Assembly: GCF_000384815.1 (NCBI RefSeq)
Contig: NZ_ARQF01000017.1
Span: forward strand, 62,001-126,000
From: Halodesulfovibrio aestuarii DSM 17919 = ATCC 29578
GTDB taxonomy: Bacteria; Desulfobacterota; Desulfovibrionia; Desulfovibrionales; Desulfovibrionaceae
Direction: 5' to 3'
Length of the DNA stretch: 64,000 nucleotides
Below the pieces are notes generated by a model. It did no database searches, had not been told where the DNA came from, and was given only the letters and a program-made list of their open reading frames with translations. The position numbers were made by a program, and so were the translations under genes. Of this stretch, positions 41,926 to 51,001 are shown piece after piece (position 1 is the stretch's first letter; the number at the start of each line of letters is the position of its first letter).

Positions 41926-42933
41926 ATGATGCAGCAAGCAACACTGATGAAATCATCTGTTTGGTCCCAAACTAGAACACAACCTAGCGTGCTCATTGGG
42001 GTCGGAAACGACCATACCAAACAATACGGTATTCGTTTTGTACGTGACTTTTTTTGCCAGGATGAACTAACAAAATTTACACTTTTTCATCTGCAACACG
42101 CTAAAAAACTTCAGTTATTCGGCACGAATGAACGGTCTGCTAGCGCCAAAGAGACCGTTGCTGAAGAGTTTTTAGCACGAACAGGTGAACAGCTGTCATG
42201 TTTGATTACTGCTCAGACCAGTCTGAAGCAGGTAGGTATTTCAAGCAACCGTGTGTCACTTCTTTCTAGACTGCAGACCCATTCTAAGGCGTGGGATCTG
42301 ATGGAAGAAGCTGCAAATGGTAACCATGACGCTCTCGTTCTTGGTAAACGTGGCAAGTCATGGTTTGAGAGCATGATTAATGGATCTACCGATATCACAA
42401 AAGAGATTATTGAGCGATCCTGTGCAAGACCGATTTGGCTTGCCCCTTCATCGATCCATGGTCGCAGGAATGTGCTGTTATGCGTGGACGGCTCACGTTC
42501 CTCCAGAAACATCACTGAACATGTAGCGCAGGTGGTTGCAGCTAATCCAATGCATACCATTACTGTTTTGCATGTGGCACCCGGTAAAAAATATACTACC
42601 GCTTCTCCTAGTGTTGCGTTTCTGAACAAGCAGTCACGTAATCAGCGCAAGGCGCAGTGTTTTATTTCTAAAACCAGTCACCAGGTTGTGGCCGATGCAG
42701 TAGCTCTGCTGGTTGCAAACGGTGTAAAAGAAGACGCTATCAGAACCCAGATGGCACACTCTAACGACCCTGCTACCATCATCATGGAAACCTCCGATCA
42801 AGGTAACTTTGCAGTAGTGGCAATGGGACGTTCCGGCACAGGAAATAGTTTCATGCGTCATATGCTCATGGGCTCTTCTGTAGCTCATGTGTGGAAAAAG
42901 CTTGATAACGCTTGCTTGTGGTTATCGTGTTAG
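41926..42933 (+). CDS. Universal stress protein with two Usp domains
   Basis: 335 residues from ATG 41926 (AGTGAG nine bases before; GTG 41917 is an alternative). Two Usp domains lie in tandem: the first ends in GKRGKSWFESMINGSTD and the second, from RRNVLLCVDGSRSS, ends in MGRSGTGNSFMRHMLMGSS. Both contain the G-x2-G-x9-G-S/T ATP-binding pattern. Tandem Usp proteins act in stress survival and signalling. It is monocistronic: two strong hairpins follow at 42991-43080, and a candidate small RNA or leader lies 240 bases upstream. Confidence 0.88.
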   Translation: MMQQATLMKSSVWSQTRTQPSVLIGVGNDHTKQYGIRFVRDFFCQDELTKFTLFHLQHAKKLQLFGTNERSASAKETVAEEFLARTGEQLSCLITAQTSLKQVGISSNRVSLLSRLQTHSKAWDLMEEAANGNHDALVLGKRGKSWFESMINGSTDITKEIIERSCARPIWLAPSSIHGRRNVLLCVDGSRSSRNITEHVAQVVAANPMHTITVLHVAPGKKYTTASPSVAFLNKQSRNQRKAQCFISKTSHQVVADAVALLVANGVKEDAIRTQMAHSNDPATIIMETSDQGNFAVVAMGRSGTGNSFMRHMLMGSSVAHVWKKLDNACLWLSC

Positions 42934-42990
42934 AAACCCGTTAGTGGTAACTTCGCAACACATTAAGGTAACTCCTCAGTCTTAGACACT

Positions 42991-43030
42991 CCCAACCATG
43001 CAAAGAGGCCCATCTCTTTGCATGGTTGGG
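42991..43030. terminator. Perfect 17-bp hairpin after the Usp gene
   Basis: CCCAACCATGCAAAGAG (42991-43007) pairs exactly with 43014-43030 around a 6-base loop. No T-run, so it may stabilise the 3' end together with the following terminator. Confidence 0.65.
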
Positions 43031-43034
43031 CTCC

Positions 43035-43080
43035 ATACCAAAAAAGGCTTCGTAATTTCTTACGAAGCCTTTTTTGGTAT
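43035..43080. terminator. Perfect 21-bp bidirectional terminator
   Basis: A 21-base arm (43035-43055) pairs exactly with 43060-43080 around a TTTC loop; runs of six A and six T in the arms make it usable from both sides, between the Usp gene and the convergent pgpA. Confidence 0.85.
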
Positions 43081-43128
43081 GGTTGTATCCACGCTACTAT
43101 TCTACCAGTAGCGCTGGAAGACTATGTC

Positions 43129-43608
43129 TTATGCAAATAAAAAACGTAATATGCCGAGACATACCATTGCGTAAAGTCCTGCCAGAACATCATCAATCAT
43201 GACACCCCAGCCGTTTTCCAGCCACTTTTCAGAGTCTTTAACCGGAAAGGGTTTTGTAATGTCAAAAAAACGAAATAGACAGAAGGCCAGCACCATCCAC
43301 CAGAAGGATAATGCTGCAAACGGCAGAATTGTTATCCATTGGCCTACAAGTTCATCCAGAACAATTTCTCCCGGATCTTTGCTGCCTAATACTTGTTCTG
43401 CTCGCGTAATTTGAATGCTTCCCCAACAAAAAAGGACGGCAAGGACAACGATACGTATCCACATGGGGAGCGGCATAAAAAAGATTGGTGCAAGCGCAAT
43501 GGCCACAGCGGATCCCACTGTTCCCGGGGCACATGGCGAAAGGCCGGAAGGTCCTAAACGAGATACATGAACTGCAATTTTGTCGCGCAGCGATAATTCT
43601 GTGATCAT
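43129..43608 (-). CDS. pgpA: Phosphatidylglycerophosphatase A
   Basis: 159 residues with four hydrophobic segments. Family marks: APGTVGSAVAIAL near the start, DPGEIVLDELVGQWI, FRFFDITKPFPVKDSE and GVMIDDVLAGLYA. It removes the phosphate of phosphatidylglycerophosphate at the inner membrane, giving phosphatidylglycerol. AGGAGTAGTTTC precedes the ATG. It lies 17 bases after maf on the same strand, probably one transcript. Confidence 0.9.
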   Translation of the reverse strand: MITELSLRDKIAVHVSRLGPSGLSPCAPGTVGSAVAIALAPIFFMPLPMWIRIVVLAVLFCWGSIQITRAEQVLGSKDPGEIVLDELVGQWITILPFAALSFWWMVLAFCLFRFFDITKPFPVKDSEKWLENGWGVMIDDVLAGLYAMVCLGILRFLFA

Positions 43609-43625
43609 GAAACTACTCCTAGATA

Positions 43626-44240
43626 TTATACGGCTGGAGTAACGACTCCGGCAGCTTGTAATTTATCCAGTAACTCAGTCACTGGCAGTCCAACAACATT
43701 GGACCATGAGCCGCAGATTAATTCCACAAGAAACGATCCAATCCCTTGAATTGCGTATGCCCCTGCTTTGTCTGCCGGTTCTCCCGTACGGATGTATGCT
43801 TTTAACGCATTTTCTGCATATTGCTTCATCGTTACAGCAGTTTCAACCGCATATGTATCTGTGGTGCCATCTGGGTATACAATCGCAGTTGCAGTTATTA
43901 CTTTATGTGTATTGCCGGAGAGTCTGCTCAACATGTTTAGTGCGTGGGCATCATCAGTCGGTTTTCCCATAATTTCGTCACCAAGTACTACAATAGTATC
44001 TGCCCCGATAAAACAGGCTGTGTCGAGTTGTTTAGAAATGTTCCGTACAGACATTGTTTTGGCTAAGGCGCAGCGACAGGCAAACAGCTTTGGTGCTTCT
44101 CCTGCCTCTGGTAGAGGTTCGTCTCCTGCGTGAGTTTCAACGGTAAAGTTAATGCCAAGTTCAGAAAGAAATTGGCTTCGACGTGGAGAGCCTGAAGCCA
44201 GAACAATTGGTTTTATTGTAGAGTATACTGGTATATTCAT
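43626..44240 (-). CDS. maf: Maf-family nucleoside triphosphate pyrophosphatase
   Basis: 204 residues. The nucleotide-binding start VLASGSPRRSQFLSELG, the catalytic FIGADTIVVLGDEIMGKP and the closing GAYAIQGIGSFLVELICGSWSNVVGLP are all present. Maf proteins hydrolyse non-canonical or pyrimidine NTPs and are linked to septum formation. Upstream gene of the maf-pgpA pair. The 267 bases between it and the divergent flagellar gene hold promoter-like AT-rich sequence and a 13-base palindrome. Confidence 0.88.
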   Translation of the reverse strand: MNIPVYSTIKPIVLASGSPRRSQFLSELGINFTVETHAGDEPLPEAGEAPKLFACRCALAKTMSVRNISKQLDTACFIGADTIVVLGDEIMGKPTDDAHALNMLSRLSGNTHKVITATAIVYPDGTTDTYAVETAVTMKQYAENALKAYIRTGEPADKAGAYAIQGIGSFLVELICGSWSNVVGLPVTELLDKLQAAGVVTPAV

Positions 44241-44507
44241 ATGTTATCTATAGTTCCGATTATAATAGAGAGATCGTTTGGCGCACTGTGCTGTATTAAG
44301 AATACCTTTGTCAATAAGTTGAGGTAGGCTGCGGTACCGTGACTCTGGTTTCTTGTAGTTTTGCATTATAAGTACAACAACGATGTGTTGTTAATTTTTT
44401 AAATGAAATTTTCGTTGAAATAAAATACGAACTTATCAGATTCTAATGAATATCATTCTAAAGTTTATCTTAAGTAGGCCGATACCGAGTATTAAGAGTA
44501 TAGCGTC

Positions 44508-44951
44508 ATGACAGTACAATCATTTTATGTGCAAAATATGCTTCGTAAGTATCAGAAGCAAATGGTCTCCGCCCGGCATATTTCCAGGGCGGACGATTCG
44601 GCGCGTAATTTGCATATTACTAATAATGACGATGAGATTCAATTATCTGACATGAACCAGCGCGTTGTTGATGCAAGGCGACAGGGACTTGTGGAACGAG
44701 TTGCCAGAGAAGTGTATGAAAATTTGCTTTTTGCTGGCAGCAATAATCCGATTGTGGAAGAAATAAAGGCGCAACTTGAAGTTGATTTAGGGTTTGCCGT
44801 TCTTTTTAGAAATCCTTTTCCGAATTTTTCTTTACAAATTTATAAAGAAACTGATTTGGGGCCGATAAAGGTTACAAGTGATGAAAAAGAAGAAATAATG
44901 ATAAAGCTTTGGGCAATCTCTTTAGACAAAGTCAATGCGACCATGTTATAG
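44508..44951 (+). CDS. FlgM-associated protein (DVU0524-like)
   Basis: 147 residues, soluble, with a basic N-terminal part (MLRKYQKQMVSARHISRA) and a central SDMNQRVVDARRQGLVERVAREVYENLLFAG. In Desulfovibrio a protein of this size and style (DVU0524) sits directly before flgM, and that is the case here: flgM starts 25 bases downstream. Function unknown, presumed to be in flagellar regulation. The family assignment is by context and remembered resemblance. Confidence 0.7.
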   Translation: MTVQSFYVQNMLRKYQKQMVSARHISRADDSARNLHITNNDDEIQLSDMNQRVVDARRQGLVERVAREVYENLLFAGSNNPIVEEIKAQLEVDLGFAVLFRNPFPNFSLQIYKETDLGPIKVTSDEKEEIMIKLWAISLDKVNATML

Positions 44952-44976
44952 TCTATCGTTGACTGGGAGGTAGGGA

Positions 44977-45294
44977 ATGAAAGTTTATGATTACAACGCA
45001 AAGCTGGATTACGGTTCGACGCTGAATAAAGGCAAGCGCACCGAACAGGCTGGTCGTGAACAAGCTGATCATGCGCAAACTTCTGTTGACGCTGAACCCC
45101 AAGGCGATAGGGTCAGCCTCTCTGATGAAGGGCGTTTGCGTACTGAAGCTTATAAAGAAGCAATGAACACACCGGAAGTACGTGAAGATAAAGTAGCTGA
45201 GATTAAAGCTCAGATTGCTTCTGGTGAATACAAGATCGACAGCGAAAAGATTGCCGAAGGTCTTTTGCGTGACGAACTTGATTTGTTCATTTAG
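44977..45294 (+). CDS. flgM: Anti-sigma-28 factor FlgM
   Basis: 105 residues. The N-terminal half is polar and likely unfolded; the C-terminal FlgM domain has DRVSLSDEGRLRTEAYKEAM, VREDKVAEIKAQIASGEYKID and AEGLLRDELDLFI, which bind FliA (sigma-28) until the hook-basal body is complete. GGGAGG lies six bases before ATG 44977. A rho-independent terminator follows at once, so this is the end of a two-gene unit. Confidence 0.9.
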   Translation: MKVYDYNAKLDYGSTLNKGKRTEQAGREQADHAQTSVDAEPQGDRVSLSDEGRLRTEAYKEAMNTPEVREDKVAEIKAQIASGEYKIDSEKIAEGLLRDELDLFI

Positions 45295-45321
45295 TTTCTT
45301 TTCTGACGTAGTTTGAAAACG

Positions 45322-45354
45322 AAAAGCCGTTCCCATATGGGAGCGGCTTTTTTG
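45322..45354 (+). terminator. Terminator after flgM
   Basis: AAAAGCCG-T-TCCCAT pairs with ATGGGA-G-CGGCTTTT and is followed by more T residues. Confidence 0.85.
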
Positions 45355-45384
45355 TGTTGTTGGGGCATGTCACTGTAGTTTAGA

Positions 45385-47343
45385 TTAAGAGTGTTTAAAT
45401 GCGAATACCCGTGTGGAGTTCGCCAGTGCAAGTAGAGAGGTGCCAACATCAGCGAACACAGCCTCCCACATGGTTGCGACACCGATGATTCCAAGTGTGA
45501 TAAATATGCCTTTTATTGCGAAGGCAAAGATAATATTCTGCCATACAATTGTTCGTGTATGCCGTGCTATGGCGATAGCTTGTGAAACTTTGGAAGGCGC
45601 GTCTGTCATCAGCACAACATCGGCCGTTTCAATAGCCGCATCGCTGCCTAAGCCTCCCATTGCAATTCCTACATCCGCGCGGGCGATAACTGGTGCATCA
45701 TTAATTCCATCACCCACAAAAGCTATCTGCCCGTAGTCTTGTTCATTTTGTAGTTTCTCAAAGAAAGTGACCTTATCCTCCGGCAGCAAACCTGCATGGT
45801 ATGTGTCAATTTTCAGTGAGTTTGCAATGGAGCGGGCAGCCTCTTCATTGTCTCCTGTAAGCATAATAGATTCTATTCCTTGACGTTTTAACTGCTGAAT
45901 AGCTTTTGCCGCGTCATCTCGCAGGGCATCGCCTATGGTAATCATTCCGGCGAAAATCCTATTGATCACTACATATACAATAGTTCCTTCATGGTTGGGC
46001 TGGGAAAAGATAATATGCTGTTGCGAAAGTAATGAGGCATTGCCTACCAGAATATGTTTTCCTTGATAATGCACACTGACGCCTTTGCCGGGAATGGCCT
46101 TGGCTTCTTCCAGTTTGCTTTCGTTTAGTGTGCCGCCGGCTGCTTTGTGATATTCAAGAATTGAGTGGGCGATAGGGTGTGTGGAGTGGGCTTCAGCTGC
46201 GGCAGCGTATTCAAGGAGTTGTTCTTTGGAAAAATCGTTGGCAGGCTCAACACTTTTAACAACAAATACGCCGTGAGTAAGTGTGCCTGTTTTATCAAAC
46301 ACAACGGAGGTAGTCCGTGACAGTGCGTCAATAAAATTTGAGCCTTTAATGAGAATTCCGGATTTGGAGGCGCGTCCTATTCCACCAAAATAGCCAAGCG
46401 GAATACTAATTACCAGTGCACAAGGACAGGAAATCACTAGCAGGACAAGAGCCCTGTATACCCACTTTGTTAACTCTCCGCCCATGATAAGTGACGGGAT
46501 AAATGCGACTGCCAAGGCTGTCAGTACAACGCACGGAGTGTAATACTTGGCAAAAGTTGTAATAAATTTTTCTGTTTTTGCCTTACGAGCAGTTGCGTGC
46601 TCGACGAGTTCCATAATTTTGGCGATGGAAGATTCTTTGTACAGGCGGGTTACGCGAAGAGTCAGGGCGCCATCTATACAAATTTGTCCTGCCATAACCG
46701 TGTCACCCTTTCGGGCAGAAACAGGAACAGATTCACCAGTAATAGCTGCTGTGTTTATTTGTGAATGACCTTCCAGCACAATTCCGTCCAGAGGGATTTT
46801 CTCTCCCGGCCGTACAGTCAGTTTCTCGCCTATCATTACATCTTCCGGTTCCCGCTCAACAACTCCAGCCGCAGTATGCACTCTTGCTATTTCAGGCTTT
46901 GAAGCCAACAGCGAAACTATAGAACGTCGGGAACGGGCAACAGCGAGTGACTGCATCAATTCTCCAATTTTGAAGAAAATCATAATGCCGATGGCTTCTG
47001 TGTAAGCATGGATGGCAATTGCTCCCGCAGTTGCGATTACCATAAGGACATTTTCATCAAAGAAATCACCACGTAAAATTGTCTTTCCAGCATTAGTTAA
47101 TACAGAACCGCCTGCAAGCAGGTATGCAATAAGAACAAAGATGAGCTCTTCCAGTTGGAGGTGATGCTTGTGAAATACGTTTTCAAAAAGCAACTCACAT
47201 ACAAAGAGCACAATTGCTATGTAGAGCATAATTGCATCGGCATTGAAAAAAAGGCTGTTTCGTTGCTGCTGCGCACGGGCTAAGCAGGCTTCACAGTGTG
47301 CTGCCTCTTCAAACGTAGAATGACGATGCGTGATGGGTTCCAT
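45385..47343 (-). CDS. Heavy-metal P-type ATPase, Zn/Cd/Pb class
   Basis: 652 residues. P1B marks: SCPCALVISIP (ion-binding CPC), VVFDKTGTLTHG (phosphorylated Asp), AHSTHPIAHSILE (HP locus) and VGDGINDAPVIARAD. The last helices contain FADVGTSLLALANSTR, the Asp-bearing pattern of Zn/Cd/Pb exporters (ZntA, CadA). There is no full N-terminal metal-binding domain, only a short HCEACLA motif and histidines (THRHS, HKHH). It pumps divalent soft metals out of the cytoplasm. No metal regulator gene adjoins it. Confidence 0.9.
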   Translation of the reverse strand: MEPITHRHSTFEEAAHCEACLARAQQQRNSLFFNADAIMLYIAIVLFVCELLFENVFHKHHLQLEELIFVLIAYLLAGGSVLTNAGKTILRGDFFDENVLMVIATAGAIAIHAYTEAIGIMIFFKIGELMQSLAVARSRRSIVSLLASKPEIARVHTAAGVVEREPEDVMIGEKLTVRPGEKIPLDGIVLEGHSQINTAAITGESVPVSARKGDTVMAGQICIDGALTLRVTRLYKESSIAKIMELVEHATARKAKTEKFITTFAKYYTPCVVLTALAVAFIPSLIMGGELTKWVYRALVLLVISCPCALVISIPLGYFGGIGRASKSGILIKGSNFIDALSRTTSVVFDKTGTLTHGVFVVKSVEPANDFSKEQLLEYAAAAEAHSTHPIAHSILEYHKAAGGTLNESKLEEAKAIPGKGVSVHYQGKHILVGNASLLSQQHIIFSQPNHEGTIVYVVINRIFAGMITIGDALRDDAAKAIQQLKRQGIESIMLTGDNEEAARSIANSLKIDTYHAGLLPEDKVTFFEKLQNEQDYGQIAFVGDGINDAPVIARADVGIAMGGLGSDAAIETADVVLMTDAPSKVSQAIAIARHTRTIVWQNIIFAFAIKGIFITLGIIGVATMWEAVFADVGTSLLALANSTRVFAFKHS

Positions 47344-47613
47344 GATATTGTCCTGTCTTGACGATGGGGGGGGAGAATGCCTCTAACCTGAGTCGCTTCT
47401 TCACCTGTAGCAAACCTATGGAAATGTTACGATACTAAAGTTTAATAATATCATGCTGTAGCAGGGTGCATGTGTTGTTATTGTGCACTGCAGCATGTGA
47501 TATAGTCTGTTGTTGATTTAATGATATATTCCAAACAATTGTCGAAATGCGTCTATGTTTGTTGTACTGTTGAGTATTCCAATGTGTCGTATGGGATTGC
47601 TCAGGAGTTTAGC

Positions 47614-49977
47614 ATGTTACGTAGCTTTTTTATTTCGTGGTGCTGTATTCTGTTGTGGATAACTGTTGCATGGAGTGCTGTACCGGCGGAAATGTCGCCG
47701 GAAGGGTTTCCAGCGGTTGGTGCAGGGTGTCTTGCAGGCCGTTGCCACAGCAATTTGGCTCCTATTCGTTCCCACAATTCTGACATGGCAAAGCAAATTT
47801 ATCTACTTGGAGCAGCACAAGGTGACCCTAATGGCTGCGTTGTCTGCCATGGTGGTGATCCTGTGGCATTATGGGAAAGCCGTCCGCATGTAGGAGCGCC
47901 GGAGGGGAGCCTGCTTGCTGAATTCACAACCACACCTGCCGCCATGTCTGTAGTCGATAAAACATGCGGACAATGTCACACAGAGCGCTTGTATCGCCTG
48001 CGCCGTTCTGGAATGGCTACGGGAACGGGACATATGTCAGCAGCTTTGCAAGGGTGGGGTATTAAACCGGAGAGACCGTTTGGCGTAATTTCCATCACAG
48101 ACTCTGATGGCGCACTTCCGTCCGCGGGCACACCGGAATATCAAGCCTACATGGTCAGGTTGGATCGTCAGCAGAATGGAATATTTACGGAACAGATATT
48201 ACGCGTTCCCGAACAAAAATGGGAGAATATTGAAGCATATCCTGAGTTAGCAGGATATCAGTATGTGCGTTCTGAATGTATGAAGTGTCACATAGGTAGG
48301 CTAAATGACGGCAAAAAAGGTTCCGGATGTGCAGCTTGTCATTTGAGATATGCCGGTAAGCAACTGGTCACGCATTCTCTTCAGGGAACTTTAAAAAGTA
48401 AAGTCGTTGTAAATGGAAACGAGACTACAGGCATTGCGTTGGAAAATTGTACCCAGTGTCATTCAGAAGGGAAAAAAATTGCAACTTCCTATGCAGGACT
48501 GTTGCGCAATGCTGATACACAAAAATATCGTAGAATGCGTGATGATGTGCATCATAATGGAATAAACCGGTATGGTAATCCTTCTGGCGGATTGCTGTGC
48601 CAAGACTGTCATTCCACGCGGGCGATGCATGGAACAGGTAATATAGCTGTTTCCGGCAGGGTAAATGTGGAAGTGGAGTGTGCGGACTGTCATGGTACAT
48701 CAGACAGCTACCCTTGGGAGTTGCCGCTTGGCTGGCAAGATGAGTTTGGTTTTTCTCCGGTACAAGGGGAACAACGCGGCACTGCGGAGATTCTCCCGTT
48801 GGAGCAGAAGCTAGGAACTGTATATGTTCCAGAAGACGGTTACCTGCTAACAGCTCGTGGTAATCCTTTTGGTAACGTTGTCCGCAGAGGGCAGGCTGTG
48901 GTGGTGCATTCTGCTTCAGGTCTCTCATACGAGGTGCCTGTTTTGAAAACGATTGCACTGCGGCACGAGTGGAAGCATCCTGCACGGGCTATAGCGGCAA
49001 AATTACAGCACCCGAAGCACTTTGAATCTCTTGAATGCTATAGTTGCCATAGTGCATGGGTGTCGCAAGAGTACGGCACACATTTGCAGGTGGAGTTTAA
49101 TACTCCGGATAAGCTGTATTCAGCGAAGCTTACAGAACAACAGCAATGGCGTGATCCTGTTCTGGGTATAAATGGGGAAGGACGGGTAAGCCCCTTGATT
49201 CCGTTGTTCCAGCAAGACGTTACTCTCATTGCTCCTGATGATGCTGTGATTCTTCGAAGACACGTTTTTATTTCTCAGGCGACTCAAAAGAATCGTGCGA
49301 TAATCTATAATGTCCTGCATAAAACTATCGAAGACTTACTTGTTAATCGTGTGGATACTAGTAGGGAAGAAACAGTGCTTTCCAAATATGATTCAGCAAG
49401 TGCATACGTGGCGCATGACATTCGATTGGAGGATCTACTCTCCGCCGCGTTTATTATGGTTCCAGTCGCACCGCATACGGTAACACGAAATGCAAGGCCA
49501 TGTGAGTCATGCCATGCCAATGCAAAGGCCCTAGGGTATGGTGATGATTCCGGTTTTGGGATTGCGTCTGCACCGTTAAAAGAATCATGGTTACAGGCTG
49601 CATTACGCAGTGGTGGCCAGACGGAAATAATGGAACGGGACAAAGCAAAGCGTATGTCTTCACGCAGAAATGGACATATTTCCGCACAACGGGTTCCGTA
49701 TACGCAGCTGTTGATCAGAAATGGAAAGCAATTACAACAGGTAGGATTTCACTGGGCTTTGAGTTCACCGCTATCGGGAGCACAACGGAAAATAATGGAG
49801 GAGCAGAACCCCTTTGTCCGTATGCGAACCGGGCGTAACATTACGGAGGGCATGATTATGGTTATCGGTAAGTACGAAATAGATGCAATTTCAGCCTCGG
49901 CAGCTATTCTGGCGATTATCTTTTTCGTAATTGTTGCAGCGTTTATGCAGTCTCGCAGGAGCAAACGTAAAAAATAG
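47614..49977 (+). CDS. Ten-haem membrane-anchored cytochrome c
   Basis: 787 residues from ATG 47614 (CAGGAG before it; the frame is open from 47521). A signal peptide (MLRSFFISWCCILLWITVAWS) is followed by ten haem motifs: one long CLAGRCH (CX4CH) and nine CxxCH (CVVCH, CGQCH, CMKCH, CAACH, CTQCH, CQDCH, CADCH, CYSCH, CESCH). A single helix near the C-terminus (AAILAIIFFVIVAAFM) ends in a basic RRSKRKK, anchoring it with the haems on the periplasmic side. It is probably an electron-transfer hub or a terminal reductase subunit; no partner genes adjoin it. A terminator follows. Confidence 0.85.
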   Translation: MLRSFFISWCCILLWITVAWSAVPAEMSPEGFPAVGAGCLAGRCHSNLAPIRSHNSDMAKQIYLLGAAQGDPNGCVVCHGGDPVALWESRPHVGAPEGSLLAEFTTTPAAMSVVDKTCGQCHTERLYRLRRSGMATGTGHMSAALQGWGIKPERPFGVISITDSDGALPSAGTPEYQAYMVRLDRQQNGIFTEQILRVPEQKWENIEAYPELAGYQYVRSECMKCHIGRLNDGKKGSGCAACHLRYAGKQLVTHSLQGTLKSKVVVNGNETTGIALENCTQCHSEGKKIATSYAGLLRNADTQKYRRMRDDVHHNGINRYGNPSGGLLCQDCHSTRAMHGTGNIAVSGRVNVEVECADCHGTSDSYPWELPLGWQDEFGFSPVQGEQRGTAEILPLEQKLGTVYVPEDGYLLTARGNPFGNVVRRGQAVVVHSASGLSYEVPVLKTIALRHEWKHPARAIAAKLQHPKHFESLECYSCHSAWVSQEYGTHLQVEFNTPDKLYSAKLTEQQQWRDPVLGINGEGRVSPLIPLFQQDVTLIAPDDAVILRRHVFISQATQKNRAIIYNVLHKTIEDLLVNRVDTSREETVLSKYDSASAYVAHDIRLEDLLSAAFIMVPVAPHTVTRNARPCESCHANAKALGYGDDSGFGIASAPLKESWLQAALRSGGQTEIMERDKAKRMSSRRNGHISAQRVPYTQLLIRNGKQLQQVGFHWALSSPLSGAQRKIMEEQNPFVRMRTGRNITEGMIMVIGKYEIDAISASAAILAIIFFVIVAAFMQSRRSKRKK

Positions 49978-50120
49978 ATCGTAATGCTAACTGCGTTAGG
50001 TGCGTTGTTGATTTGAACGGTTTTGAGCAGACCTGTTTCCAAAAAATTTTATTTCTGAAGTGAGTCTCTTGGTTACATCGCCTCGCGGCTTATGCTCCAG
50101 TACATTGCGTGGAATAACAT

Positions 50121-50162
50121 AAGGGCTATTCAGCAAAATTGCTGAGTAGTCCTTTTATTTTT
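50121..50162 (+). terminator. Terminator after the cytochrome gene
   Basis: AAGGGCTATTCAGCAA pairs with TTGCTGAGTAGTCCTT with two weak pairs, followed by TTATTTTT. Confidence 0.7.
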
Positions 50163-50355
50163 GAAGATAAGCAATGGCTTCCTTGATTGCGAGAAGTGCC
50201 GAAGGGGTGTCTGCTAACACGTCAGGATGTTGTGGCATAAGTAAATGCAGCAGTTCTTCTGGCGTAGTAGCCTTTGTGTTGGGATCCTTTTCATGCGCAA
50301 GGGCTTGCAGTTCTGACAGAATTTCTGAAGGAATTTGAAATTCGGATGGTGGCAT
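50155..50355 (-). CDS. Small acidic protein of unknown function
   Basis: 66 residues (MPPSEFQIPSEILSELQALA ...) with no cysteine and no membrane segment, probably mostly helical. CCGGAG lies seven bases before ATG 50355, a believable ribosome site, and codon use looks like that of its neighbours. Not recognised. Its 3' end overlaps the terminator of the convergent cytochrome gene. Confidence 0.55.
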   Translation of the reverse strand: MPPSEFQIPSEILSELQALAHEKDPNTKATTPEELLHLLMPQHPDVLADTPSALLAIKEAIAYLQK

Positions 50356-50842
50356 AAATCACTCCGGTGTGAAAGTTGTATTGTCGGTCTTTTGAAGATT
50401 TACAGAAAACAGGCAGCTTGACAATAAGTTGGTGTCGAAACGAGCGGGAGAACTTTTTTTAGGACACAGACACTACTTTCACTTATATGAATGTCGTTGC
50501 TTGTTTTTTAAGCATTCCAAATGCCAGTCATACCTGAAAATTTCGAGCTCCTTATGATGCAATAGCTATGGGCAGTTGTTGCAGCCTTCCAGACAAGGCA
50601 AAGAGAAATTTTTTGGTCACGGCGCTTGATACCCCCATGTGTCAGACGTGAATATGGCTTATCGCATGGAATGCTGGAACATCGAGGTTCGCTTAGCGAC
50701 CTTTTGCACAGTAGCTGACTGTTTTTGGTGAACAGATTAATACTGTGTAGGTTTTTTAGGAGTTCTGCTTTTGCAGAACAGACTGTCCAGAGTAAATCGC
50801 TTCAGTGCCGGAAGCGATGTGCGGAAAGATAGTTTTTTGGCT

Positions 50843-50880
50843 AAGATCCCCTCTGTTGGCGCTAAGGGGATCTTTTCTTT
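50843..50880 (+). terminator. Terminator without an obvious gene upstream
   Basis: AAGATCCCCT (50843-50852) pairs with AGGGGATCTT (50865-50874), followed by TTCTTTT. No rightward gene ends nearby; the 50356-51001 stretch holds no ORF I trust, so it may end an unrecognised RNA. Confidence 0.65.
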
Positions 50881-50937
50881 TGCGGCGTGCTACGCAACAA
50901 TCCGCGTTTCTAGCCCGAACTGCATGTCGCAAAAAGG

Positions 50938-50984
50938 AGTCCGCCCTTGTCGGAGGAACGGCAAGGGCGGACTTATATTTTGTA
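50938..50984. terminator. Perfect 12-bp hairpin before the end of rfaE2
   Basis: AGTCCGCCCTTG (50938-50949) pairs with 50962-50973, followed on + by TATATTTT and preceded by AAAAA, so it can act on the - strand as the terminator of the rfaE2 operon ending at 51002. Confidence 0.7.
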
Positions 50985-51001
50985 GCTAAGGTAAGGCAGC
51001 T

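Noticed and set aside
44442-44460. Fur-like sequence before the flagellar gene pair
   Set aside because: 13 of 19 positions agree, but the gap is AT-rich and the genes have no iron link; kept only as a palindrome.
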